Origin: Terriglobia bacterium
GTDB lineage: Bacteria > Acidobacteriota > Terriglobia > Bryobacterales > Bryobacteraceae
NCBI GenBank assembly: GCA_020073345.1
Contig: JAIQFI010000014.1
Location: 55,520 to 119,519 of the forward strand
Length of the DNA: 64,000 bases
Reading direction: 5' to 3'
Part shown: in pieces, positions 17,701-25,616 of the stretch
Layout: the number at the start of each line of letters is the position of its first letter
How positions within the stretch are numbered: the first letter of the stretch is position 1
Program-made: the position numbers and the translations under genes
Notes under the pieces: generated by a model
Seen by the model: only the letters and a program-made list of their open reading frames with translations
What the model was told of the DNA's origin: nothing
Databases searched by the model: none

Positions 17701-18427
17701 CGCCGGGACGTTCGCCTACATCCTGACGGATCGCGGACTGGTGGTCGTCGATATTGCCAACCCCGTTCAGCCGAAAGTGACGGCGCAGATCGGTGCACCT
17801 GACTTAGTCGATCCGCGCGGTGTCGCTGTTCAGTTTCGTTATGCATTCGTGGTGGATCGCGAGGGTCTGAAGGTGCTCGATGTCACTTCGCTGGCGAACC
17901 CGCGAGTGGTGCCCGGTGCGAAGCTAGTCCTCACCGACGCGCGCAATCTCTATGTCGCGCGCACGTACGCCTATGTGGCGGGCGGCAGCCAGGGTCTGGT
18001 GGTCGTTGACGTCGAAAAGCCGGAGCGGCCGGTGATCGACCAGATATTCAACGGCGGCGGTGCGATTCACGATACCAACGATGTGAAGCTCGGCATGACC
18101 GCTGCCAGTGCCTTCGCCTATTTGGCGGACGGCGCGGGCGGGATGCGAATCGTACAGCTATTCGCGCCGAGCGATAATCCCAATTACCTCGGGTTCAGTC
18201 CGCGACCCACGCCCAAGCTGATCGCGACCTATCGAACGCGAGGGCCGGCTCTGGCGATTTCGAAAGGCGTCGATCGCGACCGCGCCGTGGATGAGAGCGG
18301 CAATCAGGTGGCGGTGTTCAATCGCCGAGGATCGCGTCCGCTCAATAAGCAAGAAGCGGAGCGGCTGTACTTGCGCAACGGGCAGGTTTATACGGTCACG
18401 GATGCACCGCCAGGTCCACCGCGCTAG
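14738..18427 (+). CDS. Decahaem cytochrome c with C-terminal LVIVD-type propeller
   Basis: 1229 residues from the ATG at 14738, 4 nt after the barrel gene; the open frame extends upstream but only inside that gene. An N-terminal hydrophobic segment ([14 protein letters not shown]) is a signal or anchor. I count ten CxxCH motifs: CVSCH, CIDCH, CGNCH, CTACH, CIVCH, CTDCH, CVDCH, CYACH, CFGCH and CTSCH. From about residue 840 follow six repeats of the LVIVD kind ([83 protein letters not shown]), a likely beta-propeller. The cytochrome part would be periplasmic or at the outer membrane. The stop overlaps the convergent gene in a CTAG. Confidence 0.9.
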   Translation: MSFYKTWLAALAGGVTLFVMLALLPGQSPEVKGQSQEEAARRSAGCVSCHGFTEAPSMHTTGTVQLACIDCHGGKGDVMRPSGFDMQAYERAKHQAHPPSRNASHADSSANPVRAYADWLKEDKEYIRFINPGDLRVVDETCGNCHAREVRAVQTSMMTHGGMLWQAALYNNGGYPYKNARFGESYSPDGQPQRITMPDQPGKELTRAKGVLPYLDPLDRWEVSQPGNILRVFERGGEARSETGIPNREARPGLPDEKLSDRGLGTLLRTDPVFLGLQKTRLLDPLLSFPGTNDHPGDYRHSGCTACHVIYANDRNPAHSGPYAAYGNQGHSAQMDPTIPKNESGHPIKHELTRAIPTSQCIVCHIHPGTNMVASYLGYIWWDSETDGAKMYPSKQHDPTDSERLESWVKNPQNAAARGLWGDLDFLEKTGTPEFNAQLQNTQFADFHGHGWVFRAVYKRDRKGNLLDAEDRVVPPDDKNKFQDAVHLKDIHLEKGMHCTDCHFERDSHGNGNLYGETRNAVEIDCVDCHGTVKSKANLRTSAAAAPVGGTDLSLLRTASGQRRFYQENGKVYQRSNIDPTKSWEVVQVVDSITPGNPHYNEASRLAKTLLKDGTTWGSAPGDEKQLAHGNDRMTCYACHSSWTTSCFGCHLPMRANAKSSMLHNEGLDTRNYTSYNFEILRDDIYMLGVDGTVTGNRIAPTRSTCAVVVSSQNANRDWLYYQQQTISAEGFSGFGFSSYYPHTVRAKETKTCTSCHISRDGDNNAWMAQLLMQGTNLVNMMGRYAYVAEGEKGFDAVTVAEHDDPPAVFGSDLQKIAYPANFAKFEKHEQEIEEADHHAGNVLDLQLRGEYLYAALGKDGFRIYDVANIDNKNFSEKMITAPVSRLGQQFYLKTKYATAVASPSTLAVDPLRTQIPENEEQRPAVMYGFLYVADRDEGLIVVGDPDLKSRSPGVLTLLDGNPRNNFLKRAATFNPGGVLTGARRITIAGTFAYILTDRGLVVVDIANPVQPKVTAQIGAPDLVDPRGVAVQFRYAFVVDREGLKVLDVTSLANPRVVPGAKLVLTDARNLYVARTYAYVAGGSQGLVVVDVEKPERPVIDQIFNGGGAIHDTNDVKLGMTAASAFAYLADGAGGMRIVQLFAPSDNPNYLGFSPRPTPKLIATYRTRGPALAISKGVDRDRAVDESGNQVAVFNRRGSRPLNKQEAERLYLRNGQVYTVTDAPPGPPR

Positions 18428-19596
18428 CGGGCGAAATCGGCGATCGCGTGCAGGCTGGACGCGGGTTTCGTTTTCGACCAGTCGTGATAGTCGTGACATT
18501 CTGAGCAGCGCGAATCCGCGGAAGCCCGCCCGCCGCTATGGCACTTCTGACAAGTCGCGATGCCCGGGAGCAGCACATCCGCGGTATTGTTGCTGGTCTT
18601 GGCTTGTCCGTGACACTCCGTGCACATCACTAATTGGTGCGCGTTGTGATCGAACTTGGCATGGGTCATCCATTTGATTGGGATCGCAGATTTCAGGATC
18701 TCAGGACGCGCATCGGGAGCCGGATACGTGAGCACGTGACACTCTTTGCAGGATTTCTGCCACAACAGGCGCTCGGCTTCCGCGACGCGCTGCGCGACCC
18801 AATCCGCGCCATTTCCATGGTTCGCCTCGGTGTACTTTTGGACCACGAAATCGTGCACGACCTTCGTTTCTTGGTGGGGCGCAGGTTCAGCGAACCGGCT
18901 GTCAAACACAAGCGGATGACAACTGGCGCAATGCTGCGCGTAGTTGACCGCTGCCATCGGGGCATTCGGTGAATGGGACGCTGGGCGATGGCAATCCACG
19001 CACTGAAGCTGCACAGGCCCGCTGGGTCCCTTGAGGTCGCTCTTCATGTGCACCTGATGGCTAAGTTTGATGGTGCCGGGATCGGGTGCGTGCCCCGGCC
19101 GCACCGCGGCAAAATCGGGATGTCCGCTAGTGAATGACGAAACACTAGTCACGTATTGGGGTTTTCCGTCAGTAGTCTTCAAGCTGCTGTGGCACTGCGT
19201 GCAGGACGCTTCGCTGGCCGCCGCCAGGCGAAAGGATCCCTGATGCTCAACGTGGCAGGAGGTGCAAGCCGGCGTGAATGTCTGTTTGGCCTGATGCACC
19301 GGCGCGTTGTGACAGGCGAGGCAAGCGGTCTCGGTGACTTGGGTTCCGAAGCTGCCTGCCGGCACGTGACAGGACGAACAGTTGTTAGTCAGCAGCACAT
19401 GCGCTCGCGCCAGAGGACCTGCGTTGAACGCGCTCTGCTTGCCGGTCAGTCCGGCCCAACCCAGCCACGCGACGCCTAGTCCCGCGGCCGCGATGCTTAA
19501 AATGCGCCTCCAGCGCGGGATTGGATACGCGCGCTTGAAATAATTCAGGTCGATGCGCTGCGCGAGTTTCTTGGTGGTTCTGGTTCGTCCCGCCAT
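18424..19596 (-). CDS. Membrane-anchored decahaem cytochrome c
   Basis: 390 residues, last gene of the minus-strand redox operon. A basic N-terminus is followed by one membrane helix (about residues 31-50, [19 protein letters not shown]), then ten CxxCH motifs: CSSCH, CLACH, CTSCH, CTQCH, CVDCH, CASCH, CKECH, CTECH, CQKCH and CSECH. Several free histidines ([22 protein letters not shown]) can serve as distal ligands, in the style of NapC/c3/c7-type electron shuttles. It starts 4 nt after the cytochrome b-like gene, so it is the natural periplasmic electron acceptor of that protein. Its stop codon overlaps that of the opposite decahaem gene. Confidence 0.9.
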   Translation of the reverse strand: MAGRTRTTKKLAQRIDLNYFKRAYPIPRWRRILSIAAAGLGVAWLGWAGLTGKQSAFNAGPLARAHVLLTNNCSSCHVPAGSFGTQVTETACLACHNAPVHQAKQTFTPACTSCHVEHQGSFRLAAASEASCTQCHSSLKTTDGKPQYVTSVSSFTSGHPDFAAVRPGHAPDPGTIKLSHQVHMKSDLKGPSGPVQLQCVDCHRPASHSPNAPMAAVNYAQHCASCHPLVFDSRFAEPAPHQETKVVHDFVVQKYTEANHGNGADWVAQRVAEAERLLWQKSCKECHVLTYPAPDARPEILKSAIPIKWMTHAKFDHNAHQLVMCTECHGQAKTSNNTADVLLPGIATCQKCHSGGRASADSRCSECHDYHDWSKTKPASSLHAIADFAR

Positions 19597-19599
19597 ACC

Positions 19600-20397
19600 T
19601 TAGTACCTGAGCGCCATGACGGCGTGGATGCCGCCCAGCACTAACAACGCGACCGAAAGCGGGACATGTACCAGCAGCCAAGCGTGCAGCCAGTGATATA
19701 GATGGCGTTGGCGGCTGAGCTGGCGTTCCTCTTCGCAGATGTTCTCAAGATCCTCCAGAGCCTGGTGTAACGCGATTGGGGTTGTCCTGCGAAGTGATTC
19801 AAAAACCGGAGCCGCCGCTGTCTCGGGAGCTTCCAGAAACGGCCGGATGGAACTTACGTAGGTTTCACGGAATCGTACCTTATCATCGTGCTCGGCTTCG
19901 ACCGCCAGTGTGCCGACGAGCTGTTCCGCTTCCTCGCGAAGCTGCGCGCGAACATGCGGGATCTCTTCGTAGATCGTTTCCATCGGCACGCTGGTGGTGA
20001 TCGTGCGCGGAAGATAGTGTTGCAGAATCGCGCCGAGAATCCCGCTCGTGACGACGATCACCAAAAGCACCATCAGCACAGCCGTAAGCGCACCGCGAAA
20101 AGCGAAGCCCGCGTGAAACAAGATCAGCGGCAGCGTCAGCACGCCGAGCCACAAATGTCCTCGCATCCATGTTGACGCCCGGCCCAGCCTCCAGACCGGC
20201 ACCTTCTTGCGCGCGCCCAACAGCCCCTCGAACAGCATTACGGCATAACCGGCGATTCCGAAGGCCAAGCCGGCAGCCGTTCCGCCGCGCGGCCCGCCCG
20301 GTGTTCGCAAGGCGTACGCCACATACCCGATTACTGCCGCCAGGAACACCACGATCGTTCCCACCAGCCACGGCCGATGTGTGCGGTCAATTCGCAT
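19600..20397 (-). CDS. Cytochrome b-like membrane protein (paired-histidine, bis-haem pattern)
   Basis: 265 residues with five predicted membrane helices: about 11-30, 41-61, 80-100, 103-126 and 235-262. Helix 3 carries H81 and H95, and the last helix carries H244 and H258; both pairs are 14 residues apart, which is the spacing used to hold two haems b across a membrane. A helical, charged loop of about 100 residues (IPHVRAQLREEAEQL, FLEAPETAAAP) lies between helices 4 and 5. In the operon it lies between the Fe-S fusion and the decahaem cytochrome, fitting transfer from cytoplasmic Fe-S clusters to periplasmic haems c, with or without quinone. No named family is recognised with certainty. 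Confidence 0.78.
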   Translation of the reverse strand: MRIDRTHRPWLVGTIVVFLAAVIGYVAYALRTPGGPRGGTAAGLAFGIAGYAVMLFEGLLGARKKVPVWRLGRASTWMRGHLWLGVLTLPLILFHAGFAFRGALTAVLMVLLVIVVTSGILGAILQHYLPRTITTSVPMETIYEEIPHVRAQLREEAEQLVGTLAVEAEHDDKVRFRETYVSSIRPFLEAPETAAAPVFESLRRTTPIALHQALEDLENICEEERQLSRQRHLYHWLHAWLLVHVPLSVALLVLGGIHAVMALRY

Positions 20398-20401
20398 CCT
20401 T

Positions 20402-22543
20402 TTACCCGGAAATCACGTGACGGAAGAACTGGTTCGGATCCACGCGATGCGCCGCATCGTGCGGGCAGGCATAAACGCAGCTCGGTTCGGCGTGATCGGT
20501 GCAGAGATCGCAGGAAGTCGCCTTCTGCTTGGTCACCACCGCACGCTTACCCGGCGTATCGGGATTATCGATATTCACCTCGAACGGATGCAGCGTGATG
20601 TTGCCATAAGGGCAGTTCTTAGCGCACAGTCCGCACCCTATGCACCAATCTTCAATGATGACTTCGAGCGACTGCCGGCGCCGGATAGAGCCGACCGGAC
20701 ATCCGACCATGCAGAGTGGGTCGCGGCACTGGCGGCAGGAGGTCGCAACCAAGTAGTTTTCGAAGCGCAATCCTTCGCGAATCAGGCGCGTGACTCCGTC
20801 GTGAGCATCGGCGCAGGCGCGCACGCACGAATCGCAACGCGTACATTTTTCGAGATCCAGAACCAGCAGGCTCTGCGCCTCCATGAGCCCTTGCGCCAGG
20901 AACCGGTCCAGCGGGACATCCACCGTCTGGGCCAGGCGCTGGCGATTCTGTTCCAGGTGCTTGACGGCGACGGATTCCAGATTCTGGCGGATCTCAGGGA
21001 AGGAATCCACCATGCGCTGGAAGTCTTCGGCGCCGATGCGGACCACTTCCACGTGATCGAGCGCCGAGCATGTGGCTGTACGGCGCCCCCCGCCGCCGGC
21101 TCCCATCCCCAACAGGCCGATCTCGCCGAAATAGCCGCCGCGGCCCAGATAATTAAGCACCAGCTCACCCTGCGGATGGTCTTCGGAAACCTTCACGAAG
21201 CCGATGCGGATCAGATAGAAACTGTCGGCCACGTCGCCCTGGCGGCAAATCACGTCGCCCTTTCCGTAGCGCACGAGCTCGACACGATCGCGCAGCGAAT
21301 CAATGAACTCAGGGGTGAGAGAAGCGAACAACGGGACGTTTTTGAGATGATCCTCTAGCGCACGACGCTTGTAGTTCTCGTCTAAGCTTCCCTTGATGTT
21401 CTTGTTCCGCTGCATGATGTCAAGCACATTCCGCAACATTTCGTACATCGTGCAATCCGTTGCCGCGCGCACCGTAGCCGAGCGCGGGTAGAGACTCATG
21501 CAGGTCATTTCGCCGAACAGATCACCGGGACCGAGTTGGGCCACCGGATTGTCGTACGGCAAATCCACGGAGGCGTCGATAGGTATCGTGCGACGGTTGA
21601 CTTCGCCTTCGCGGCGATCCTGCTTGCGGCCGAGCAGGCGGCTCCCCAGACGCTGGAAGAATCCATGCGCGCCGCCCTCGGTGTGCACGTGCGCAATAGG
21701 AGTCGAGAGGAACACCTGGGCTGTGCCTTCCAGAATGTAGAACGCGGTAGATCCGTACTCGCCTTCGCGGCAGATGATATCGCCCGCGCGAAAATGGCGC
21801 CTCACCACTGCGTTGCGGTTCAGCTCCAGGAACGTGCCCGAAACTTTCTGGAAGTAGGGAAGCTTCAACAGATCCTCGACCTCGGCCGGTTCGCCGCCGA
21901 GCTCTGTCTGGACGACGAACTTGTTGGTGAGCGCGCCGGTGGGGCAGGAAACCACGCACTCGCCGCAGGAAACGCACGTCGAGTTGCCCATGGGACGGTT
22001 GAGATCGAAGGCGATCCCCGCGTTGAAACCCTTGCCCCGCCGGCCCAGCACGAAGTTGTTGCGGATCTCGCCGCAGCCGCGAATGCAGCGGTCGCAGAGA
22101 ATGCACGCCTCGTGATCCACGGCAATGGCCAGCGACGAATCGTCCTGGCCGCGGGGAGATAGCCGCTTCGAGAATCGCGATCCGCTGAGACCTTCCTGAC
22201 GGGCCAGCGTTTCCAGCTCGCAGTCGCCCGACTGGCTTTGCCGGGCGCAGGGCGAAGGATGATCAGCCATCAACAGTTCGAGTAAAGTTCGGCGCACGTT
22301 GCGAACCTTGTCGGAGTTGGTGGCCACGGTCATGCCTTCTTCGGCGGGCCGCACGCACGAGGCGCTCAACACGCGTCCACCCGCTTCCACCACGCAGAGA
22401 CGGCAGACGCCCACGGGAGTTTCGTTTTGCTGATGACACAGAGTAGGGATTGCGATGCCCTGGAGGCGGGCAGCGTCGAACACGGTCGTGCCGCTCGGCA
22501 CGGTAACGGCTTGACCGTCGATCGTAAGATGCAGGTCGCTCAA
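20402..22543 (-). CDS. Fusion: NuoG/HoxU-like Fe-S head, two cNMP-binding domains, DmsB-like ferredoxin
   Basis: 713 residues from a TTG at 22543 that overlaps the NuoEF stop (TTGA), with GGGAG just upstream. Domains in order: [2Fe-2S] head (C36, C47, C50, C63); His-Cys cluster region H95, C99, C108, where the third ligand (102) is Gln; two [4Fe-4S] sites (C147/150/153/157 and C190/193/196/200); cNMP-binding domain 1 (about 235-375) with FGEMTCMSLYPRSATV; cNMP-binding domain 2 (about 398-530) with FGEIGLL and RRTAT; then a DmsB-like unit with 16 cysteines for four clusters (C567 to C693). Both phosphate-binding cassettes keep the Glu and Arg that hold cyclic nucleotide. Known family parts suggest NADH-derived electron transfer; gating by cAMP or cGMP is inference. 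Confidence 0.88.
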   Translation of the reverse strand: MSDLHLTIDGQAVTVPSGTTVFDAARLQGIAIPTLCHQQNETPVGVCRLCVVEAGGRVLSASCVRPAEEGMTVATNSDKVRNVRRTLLELLMADHPSPCARQSQSGDCELETLARQEGLSGSRFSKRLSPRGQDDSSLAIAVDHEACILCDRCIRGCGEIRNNFVLGRRGKGFNAGIAFDLNRPMGNSTCVSCGECVVSCPTGALTNKFVVQTELGGEPAEVEDLLKLPYFQKVSGTFLELNRNAVVRRHFRAGDIICREGEYGSTAFYILEGTAQVFLSTPIAHVHTEGGAHGFFQRLGSRLLGRKQDRREGEVNRRTIPIDASVDLPYDNPVAQLGPGDLFGEMTCMSLYPRSATVRAATDCTMYEMLRNVLDIMQRNKNIKGSLDENYKRRALEDHLKNVPLFASLTPEFIDSLRDRVELVRYGKGDVICRQGDVADSFYLIRIGFVKVSEDHPQGELVLNYLGRGGYFGEIGLLGMGAGGGGRRTATCSALDHVEVVRIGAEDFQRMVDSFPEIRQNLESVAVKHLEQNRQRLAQTVDVPLDRFLAQGLMEAQSLLVLDLEKCTRCDSCVRACADAHDGVTRLIREGLRFENYLVATSCRQCRDPLCMVGCPVGSIRRRQSLEVIIEDWCIGCGLCAKNCPYGNITLHPFEVNIDNPDTPGKRAVVTKQKATSCDLCTDHAEPSCVYACPHDAAHRVDPNQFFRHVISG

Positions 22544-24246
22544 ACGATCTCCCGCATGGGACACACGCCTTCCGGACAGCGATGTTCCAGGATGTGCGCT
22601 TCCACTTCTGATCGGAAGTGTTTGATCACCGAAGTAATCGGCGAGTGCGCAAATTGGCCCAGTCCGCAGATGGAGGCGAGCTTCATGGCTTCCGACAGCT
22701 CGTCGAGCAAGGCCATGTCCGAGGCGGTTCCTTTGCCCTGGGTCCAGCCCGTGAGAATATCGGTCATCTTCTGCGATCCGTTGCGGCAAGGAACACACTT
22801 CCCACAGGATTCGTTGCGAAAGAAACGCACGGCGTTCAGCGCCATGTCGAGCATGCAGCGGCCTTCGGCGCAGACCACAATGGCGGCCGATCCCATCATG
22901 GAGCCTGCCGCAGCCAGCGATTTAAAGTCGATATGAACGTCCACCATGGAAGCCGGTAAATAGCCAGACGACGGGCCGGACGGTGCGAAGGCTTTCAGAC
23001 GCTGGCCACCTTCGATCCCGCCGCCGTGCTGGAAAATCACCTCTTCCATCGGCGTTCCCATGGGGATCAGATAGATTCCCGGCTTGCGGACATCGCCACT
23101 TACGCCGACGAATTTCAGCCCGGCGCAGCCGTTTGCGCCCTGCGATTTGTACCAGTCGATTCCGTTCACCAGGATTTGCGGCACATTCGCAAACGTCTCG
23201 ACGTTGTTGAGCGCCGTGGGCTTGCCCCACAAGCCTTCGTAAACCGGGAACGGCGGTTTGTTGCGGGGTTCAGCGCGTTTGCCTTCGATGGCTTCCATCA
23301 GTGCGGTTTCTTCGCCGCAGATATACCCCCCAGGACTGACAAAGAGCTCCAGGTCGAATGGCAGATCCGAGCCGCACACGCGAGGTCCGAGCAGACCGGC
23401 CTCATAACAACGCCGAATTTCTTCCGCGATGAGATGTTCCTGTGGCTCGTATTCGTGACGGATGTAGAGGATTCCCTTGCGTGCCCCGGTTACCAGGCCG
23501 GCGATGATCATGCCTTCGATCACCAGGTGCGTCAGATGTCCCAGGATGAAACGGTCCTTGATGGTGCCCGGTTCGCTCTCATCGGCATTGCAGACGACGT
23601 ACTTTTCCGTCGCGGGAGTCTTGCGCACAGCTTCCCATTTGACGCCGGTGGGGAATCCCGCGCCGCCTAGACCGGACAATCCGGCAGCCTTAAGCAGCGC
23701 AATCACGCCGTCGAAATCGCGTGACTCGGCCAGCTTCCGCAGCGCGCCATACGGTTCGGCGGTCTGGTAGGGATCGGCCGCAAGTCCGGTTCGCCTCGGC
23801 TCGGCTTCCAGCGCCGGAAGTTCACTCCCCCCCATCGCGCCGATCGCGATCGCCTCGGCTTGTGGAGCGCTTGCGTGGCGGAAAGAATGGTCGTTGATGC
23901 GCACCGCGGGCGCACCATCGCACTGACCCAGGCAGGAGACGTCGGTGATGGCGATGTCGCGGCCGCTCATCCCACTGAAACGCCGGGATAAGTCGCGGCG
24001 GAGTTCGTCGGCGCCGCGCAGATGGCAGGACATGTCTGCGCACACTTGAACCGTCACACGGGGCGGAGGCGATAGATGGAAGTGCGGGAAGAAATCGGCG
24101 ACGCCGTGGATGTGCGGCAAGGGAATCTGAGACCGGCGTGAGAGAGCCTCCAGTTGATCGGCGGGCAGATAGCCGTACTGGCGCTGAATCTCTCTCAAGT
24201 CATCGAAGATCAAACCGTAATTATATCGGCTGGACCCCCCGATCAT
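22540..24246 (-). CDS. NuoE-NuoF fusion (NADH dehydrogenase/diaphorase flavoprotein)
   Basis: 568 residues from the ATG at 24246. Residues 1-125 are a NuoE-like thioredoxin-fold [2Fe-2S] domain with C69, C74, C105 and C109 (CADMSC, CLGQC). From about residue 170 is a NuoF/HoxF-like part: the FMN/NADH glycine loop GLSGLGGAGFPTGVKW, VVCNADESEPGTIKDR, SPGGYICGEETALMEAIEG, and the N3-type [4Fe-4S] ligands in ESCGKCVPCR plus a later Cys in SICGLGQ. This is the NADH entry unit of complex I and of bidirectional hydrogenases. Here no other complex I or hydrogenase subunits follow; instead the next gene is the Fe-S/cNMP fusion. First gene of a four-gene operon. Confidence 0.9.
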   Translation of the reverse strand: MIGGSSRYNYGLIFDDLREIQRQYGYLPADQLEALSRRSQIPLPHIHGVADFFPHFHLSPPPRVTVQVCADMSCHLRGADELRRDLSRRFSGMSGRDIAITDVSCLGQCDGAPAVRINDHSFRHASAPQAEAIAIGAMGGSELPALEAEPRRTGLAADPYQTAEPYGALRKLAESRDFDGVIALLKAAGLSGLGGAGFPTGVKWEAVRKTPATEKYVVCNADESEPGTIKDRFILGHLTHLVIEGMIIAGLVTGARKGILYIRHEYEPQEHLIAEEIRRCYEAGLLGPRVCGSDLPFDLELFVSPGGYICGEETALMEAIEGKRAEPRNKPPFPVYEGLWGKPTALNNVETFANVPQILVNGIDWYKSQGANGCAGLKFVGVSGDVRKPGIYLIPMGTPMEEVIFQHGGGIEGGQRLKAFAPSGPSSGYLPASMVDVHIDFKSLAAAGSMMGSAAIVVCAEGRCMLDMALNAVRFFRNESCGKCVPCRNGSQKMTDILTGWTQGKGTASDMALLDELSEAMKLASICGLGQFAHSPITSVIKHFRSEVEAHILEHRCPEGVCPMREIV

Positions 24247-24267
24247 TGTAATGGGCCCCAGGCATCG

Positions 24268-24275
24268 AGTATTGT
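24268..24275. promoter_or_regulatory. Candidate bidirectional -10 between the redox operon and the cytochrome gene
   Basis: The 41-nt gap between divergent starts contains AGTATTGT. Read on the plus strand it offers TATTGT (24270-24275), 12 nt before the GTG at 24288; on the minus strand it offers AATACT, about 21 nt before the ATG at 24246. One shared or two overlapping promoters would tie expression of both units together. No -35 is obvious. Confidence 0.28.
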
Positions 24276-24287
24276 GAGAGACAGATC

Positions 24288-25616
24288 GTGATCAAAGTGA
24301 CGCGTCTAGCTGTCTCGCTGGTGTTTGGGTCCGGCCTGCTGCTGGCCCAGACTGCGGAGCCGCCCAAGTATACCGGGCCGGGTTCATGCGCTTCGCCCAG
24401 CTGCCACGGGGGAGTGCAGGTTCGCACCGATACTTCCGTTCAGCAGAACGAATACAGCACCTGGGTGGTCAAGGACAAGCACGCGCATGCGTTTGCGGTG
24501 CTGACCAATCCCGTAGCCACGCGCATGGCCAAGATTCTGGGCCCCGATAAACTGGGATCAGTCAAAGCGGAGGCCGCTCCGAAGTGTCTCGCGTGCCATG
24601 CCCTAAGCCCGGCGGACCCGGAACGGGCGCGGACCTTCGATTCCACCGACGGCGTGAGCTGCGAATCCTGTCATGGACCGGCCTCGAACTGGCTTGGTCC
24701 GCACACTACCAAGGGCTGGACGCATGAACGTTCCATCGCGGCCGGGATGCGCGATCTGCGCGATCCAGTGCGCCGCGCCGAGAATTGCCTGACCTGTCAC
24801 TTGGGAACCGCGGACAAAGCGGTGGACCATGAGATGATCGCCGCGGGACATCCGGATTTGTATTTCGAGCTTGCGTCGTTCACGGCTGCGATGCCGCGCC
24901 ACTGGCGGGAACATGCCGCCGACGACCGCACGAAGGAAGACCCCTTCGCCGACGTTCGCATGCTGGTTGCAGGTCAGGCCGTGCAATTGCGAGAGCAGTT
25001 GCAGCGTGTCGCCCGCAATGCACAAGGGAACTCCTGGCCGGAATTCGCCGATCTGGATTGTTTCGCCTGCCATCACAGTCTGACCAACGCCGAAAATAGC
25101 TGGCGTCAGGAACTGGGATACGCGGGGCGCAAGGCTGGGAACCCTCCCTGGAACTTATCGCGATACGCCGTGCTCCGCCAGATCGTGAATGAGATGGATC
25201 GCGAAGGCGGCCGCCGCCTGGAAACGGAGATCGACAAGCTGTACGCGATCATGAGCGCGGGAAACCAGGACCGCAATCAGGCCGCCGCGCAGGCGCGAGC
25301 CACTTCCGATGTGGCTGGGCGCCTTGCCCAACAGATATCAGCCGGGTCCTTCGACCAGGCGCGCACACAGCGCTTGCTACAGGCCATCGCCCGCGACGGC
25401 GACCATATTTCCCGCCAGGGCGAGCGGGCGGCGGAACAGGCGACGATGGCGCTACAGTCGCTTTATATTGCCTATGCTTCGCAAGCCCGTGCGAACAACG
25501 ATACGCAAATCCGCGCCGCGCTCAAGGCGCTGTTCCAGCAAGTGGAGAATCCGTCGGCCTATAACGCACCCAAATTCGCCGAGCAGATGCGTGCGCTCAG
25601 CCAGGTGTTACCTTGA
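24288..25616 (+). CDS. Multihaem cytochrome c (c-554-like), four CxxCH plus one CX4CH
   Basis: 442 residues from a GTG at 24288, with a signal peptide (LAVSLVFGSGLLLAQ). Haem motifs in order: CASPSCH (a four-residue spacer), CLACH, CESCH, CLTCH and CFACH, with further histidines such as KHAHAF and HEMIAAGH suited to axial ligation. The order and the CHGPASNW block resemble cytochrome c-554-type proteins of soil bacteria. The C-terminal about 160 residues are helical, rich in Ala, Gln and Arg, and carry no haem motif. It is divergent from the NADH/Fe-S operon and its stop overlaps the start of the HbpS-like gene, so the three units probably work together. Confidence 0.88.
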   Translation: MIKVTRLAVSLVFGSGLLLAQTAEPPKYTGPGSCASPSCHGGVQVRTDTSVQQNEYSTWVVKDKHAHAFAVLTNPVATRMAKILGPDKLGSVKAEAAPKCLACHALSPADPERARTFDSTDGVSCESCHGPASNWLGPHTTKGWTHERSIAAGMRDLRDPVRRAENCLTCHLGTADKAVDHEMIAAGHPDLYFELASFTAAMPRHWREHAADDRTKEDPFADVRMLVAGQAVQLREQLQRVARNAQGNSWPEFADLDCFACHHSLTNAENSWRQELGYAGRKAGNPPWNLSRYAVLRQIVNEMDREGGRRLETEIDKLYAIMSAGNQDRNQAAAQARATSDVAGRLAQQISAGSFDQARTQRLLQAIARDGDHISRQGERAAEQATMALQSLYIAYASQARANNDTQIRAALKALFQQVENPSAYNAPKFAEQMRALSQVLP

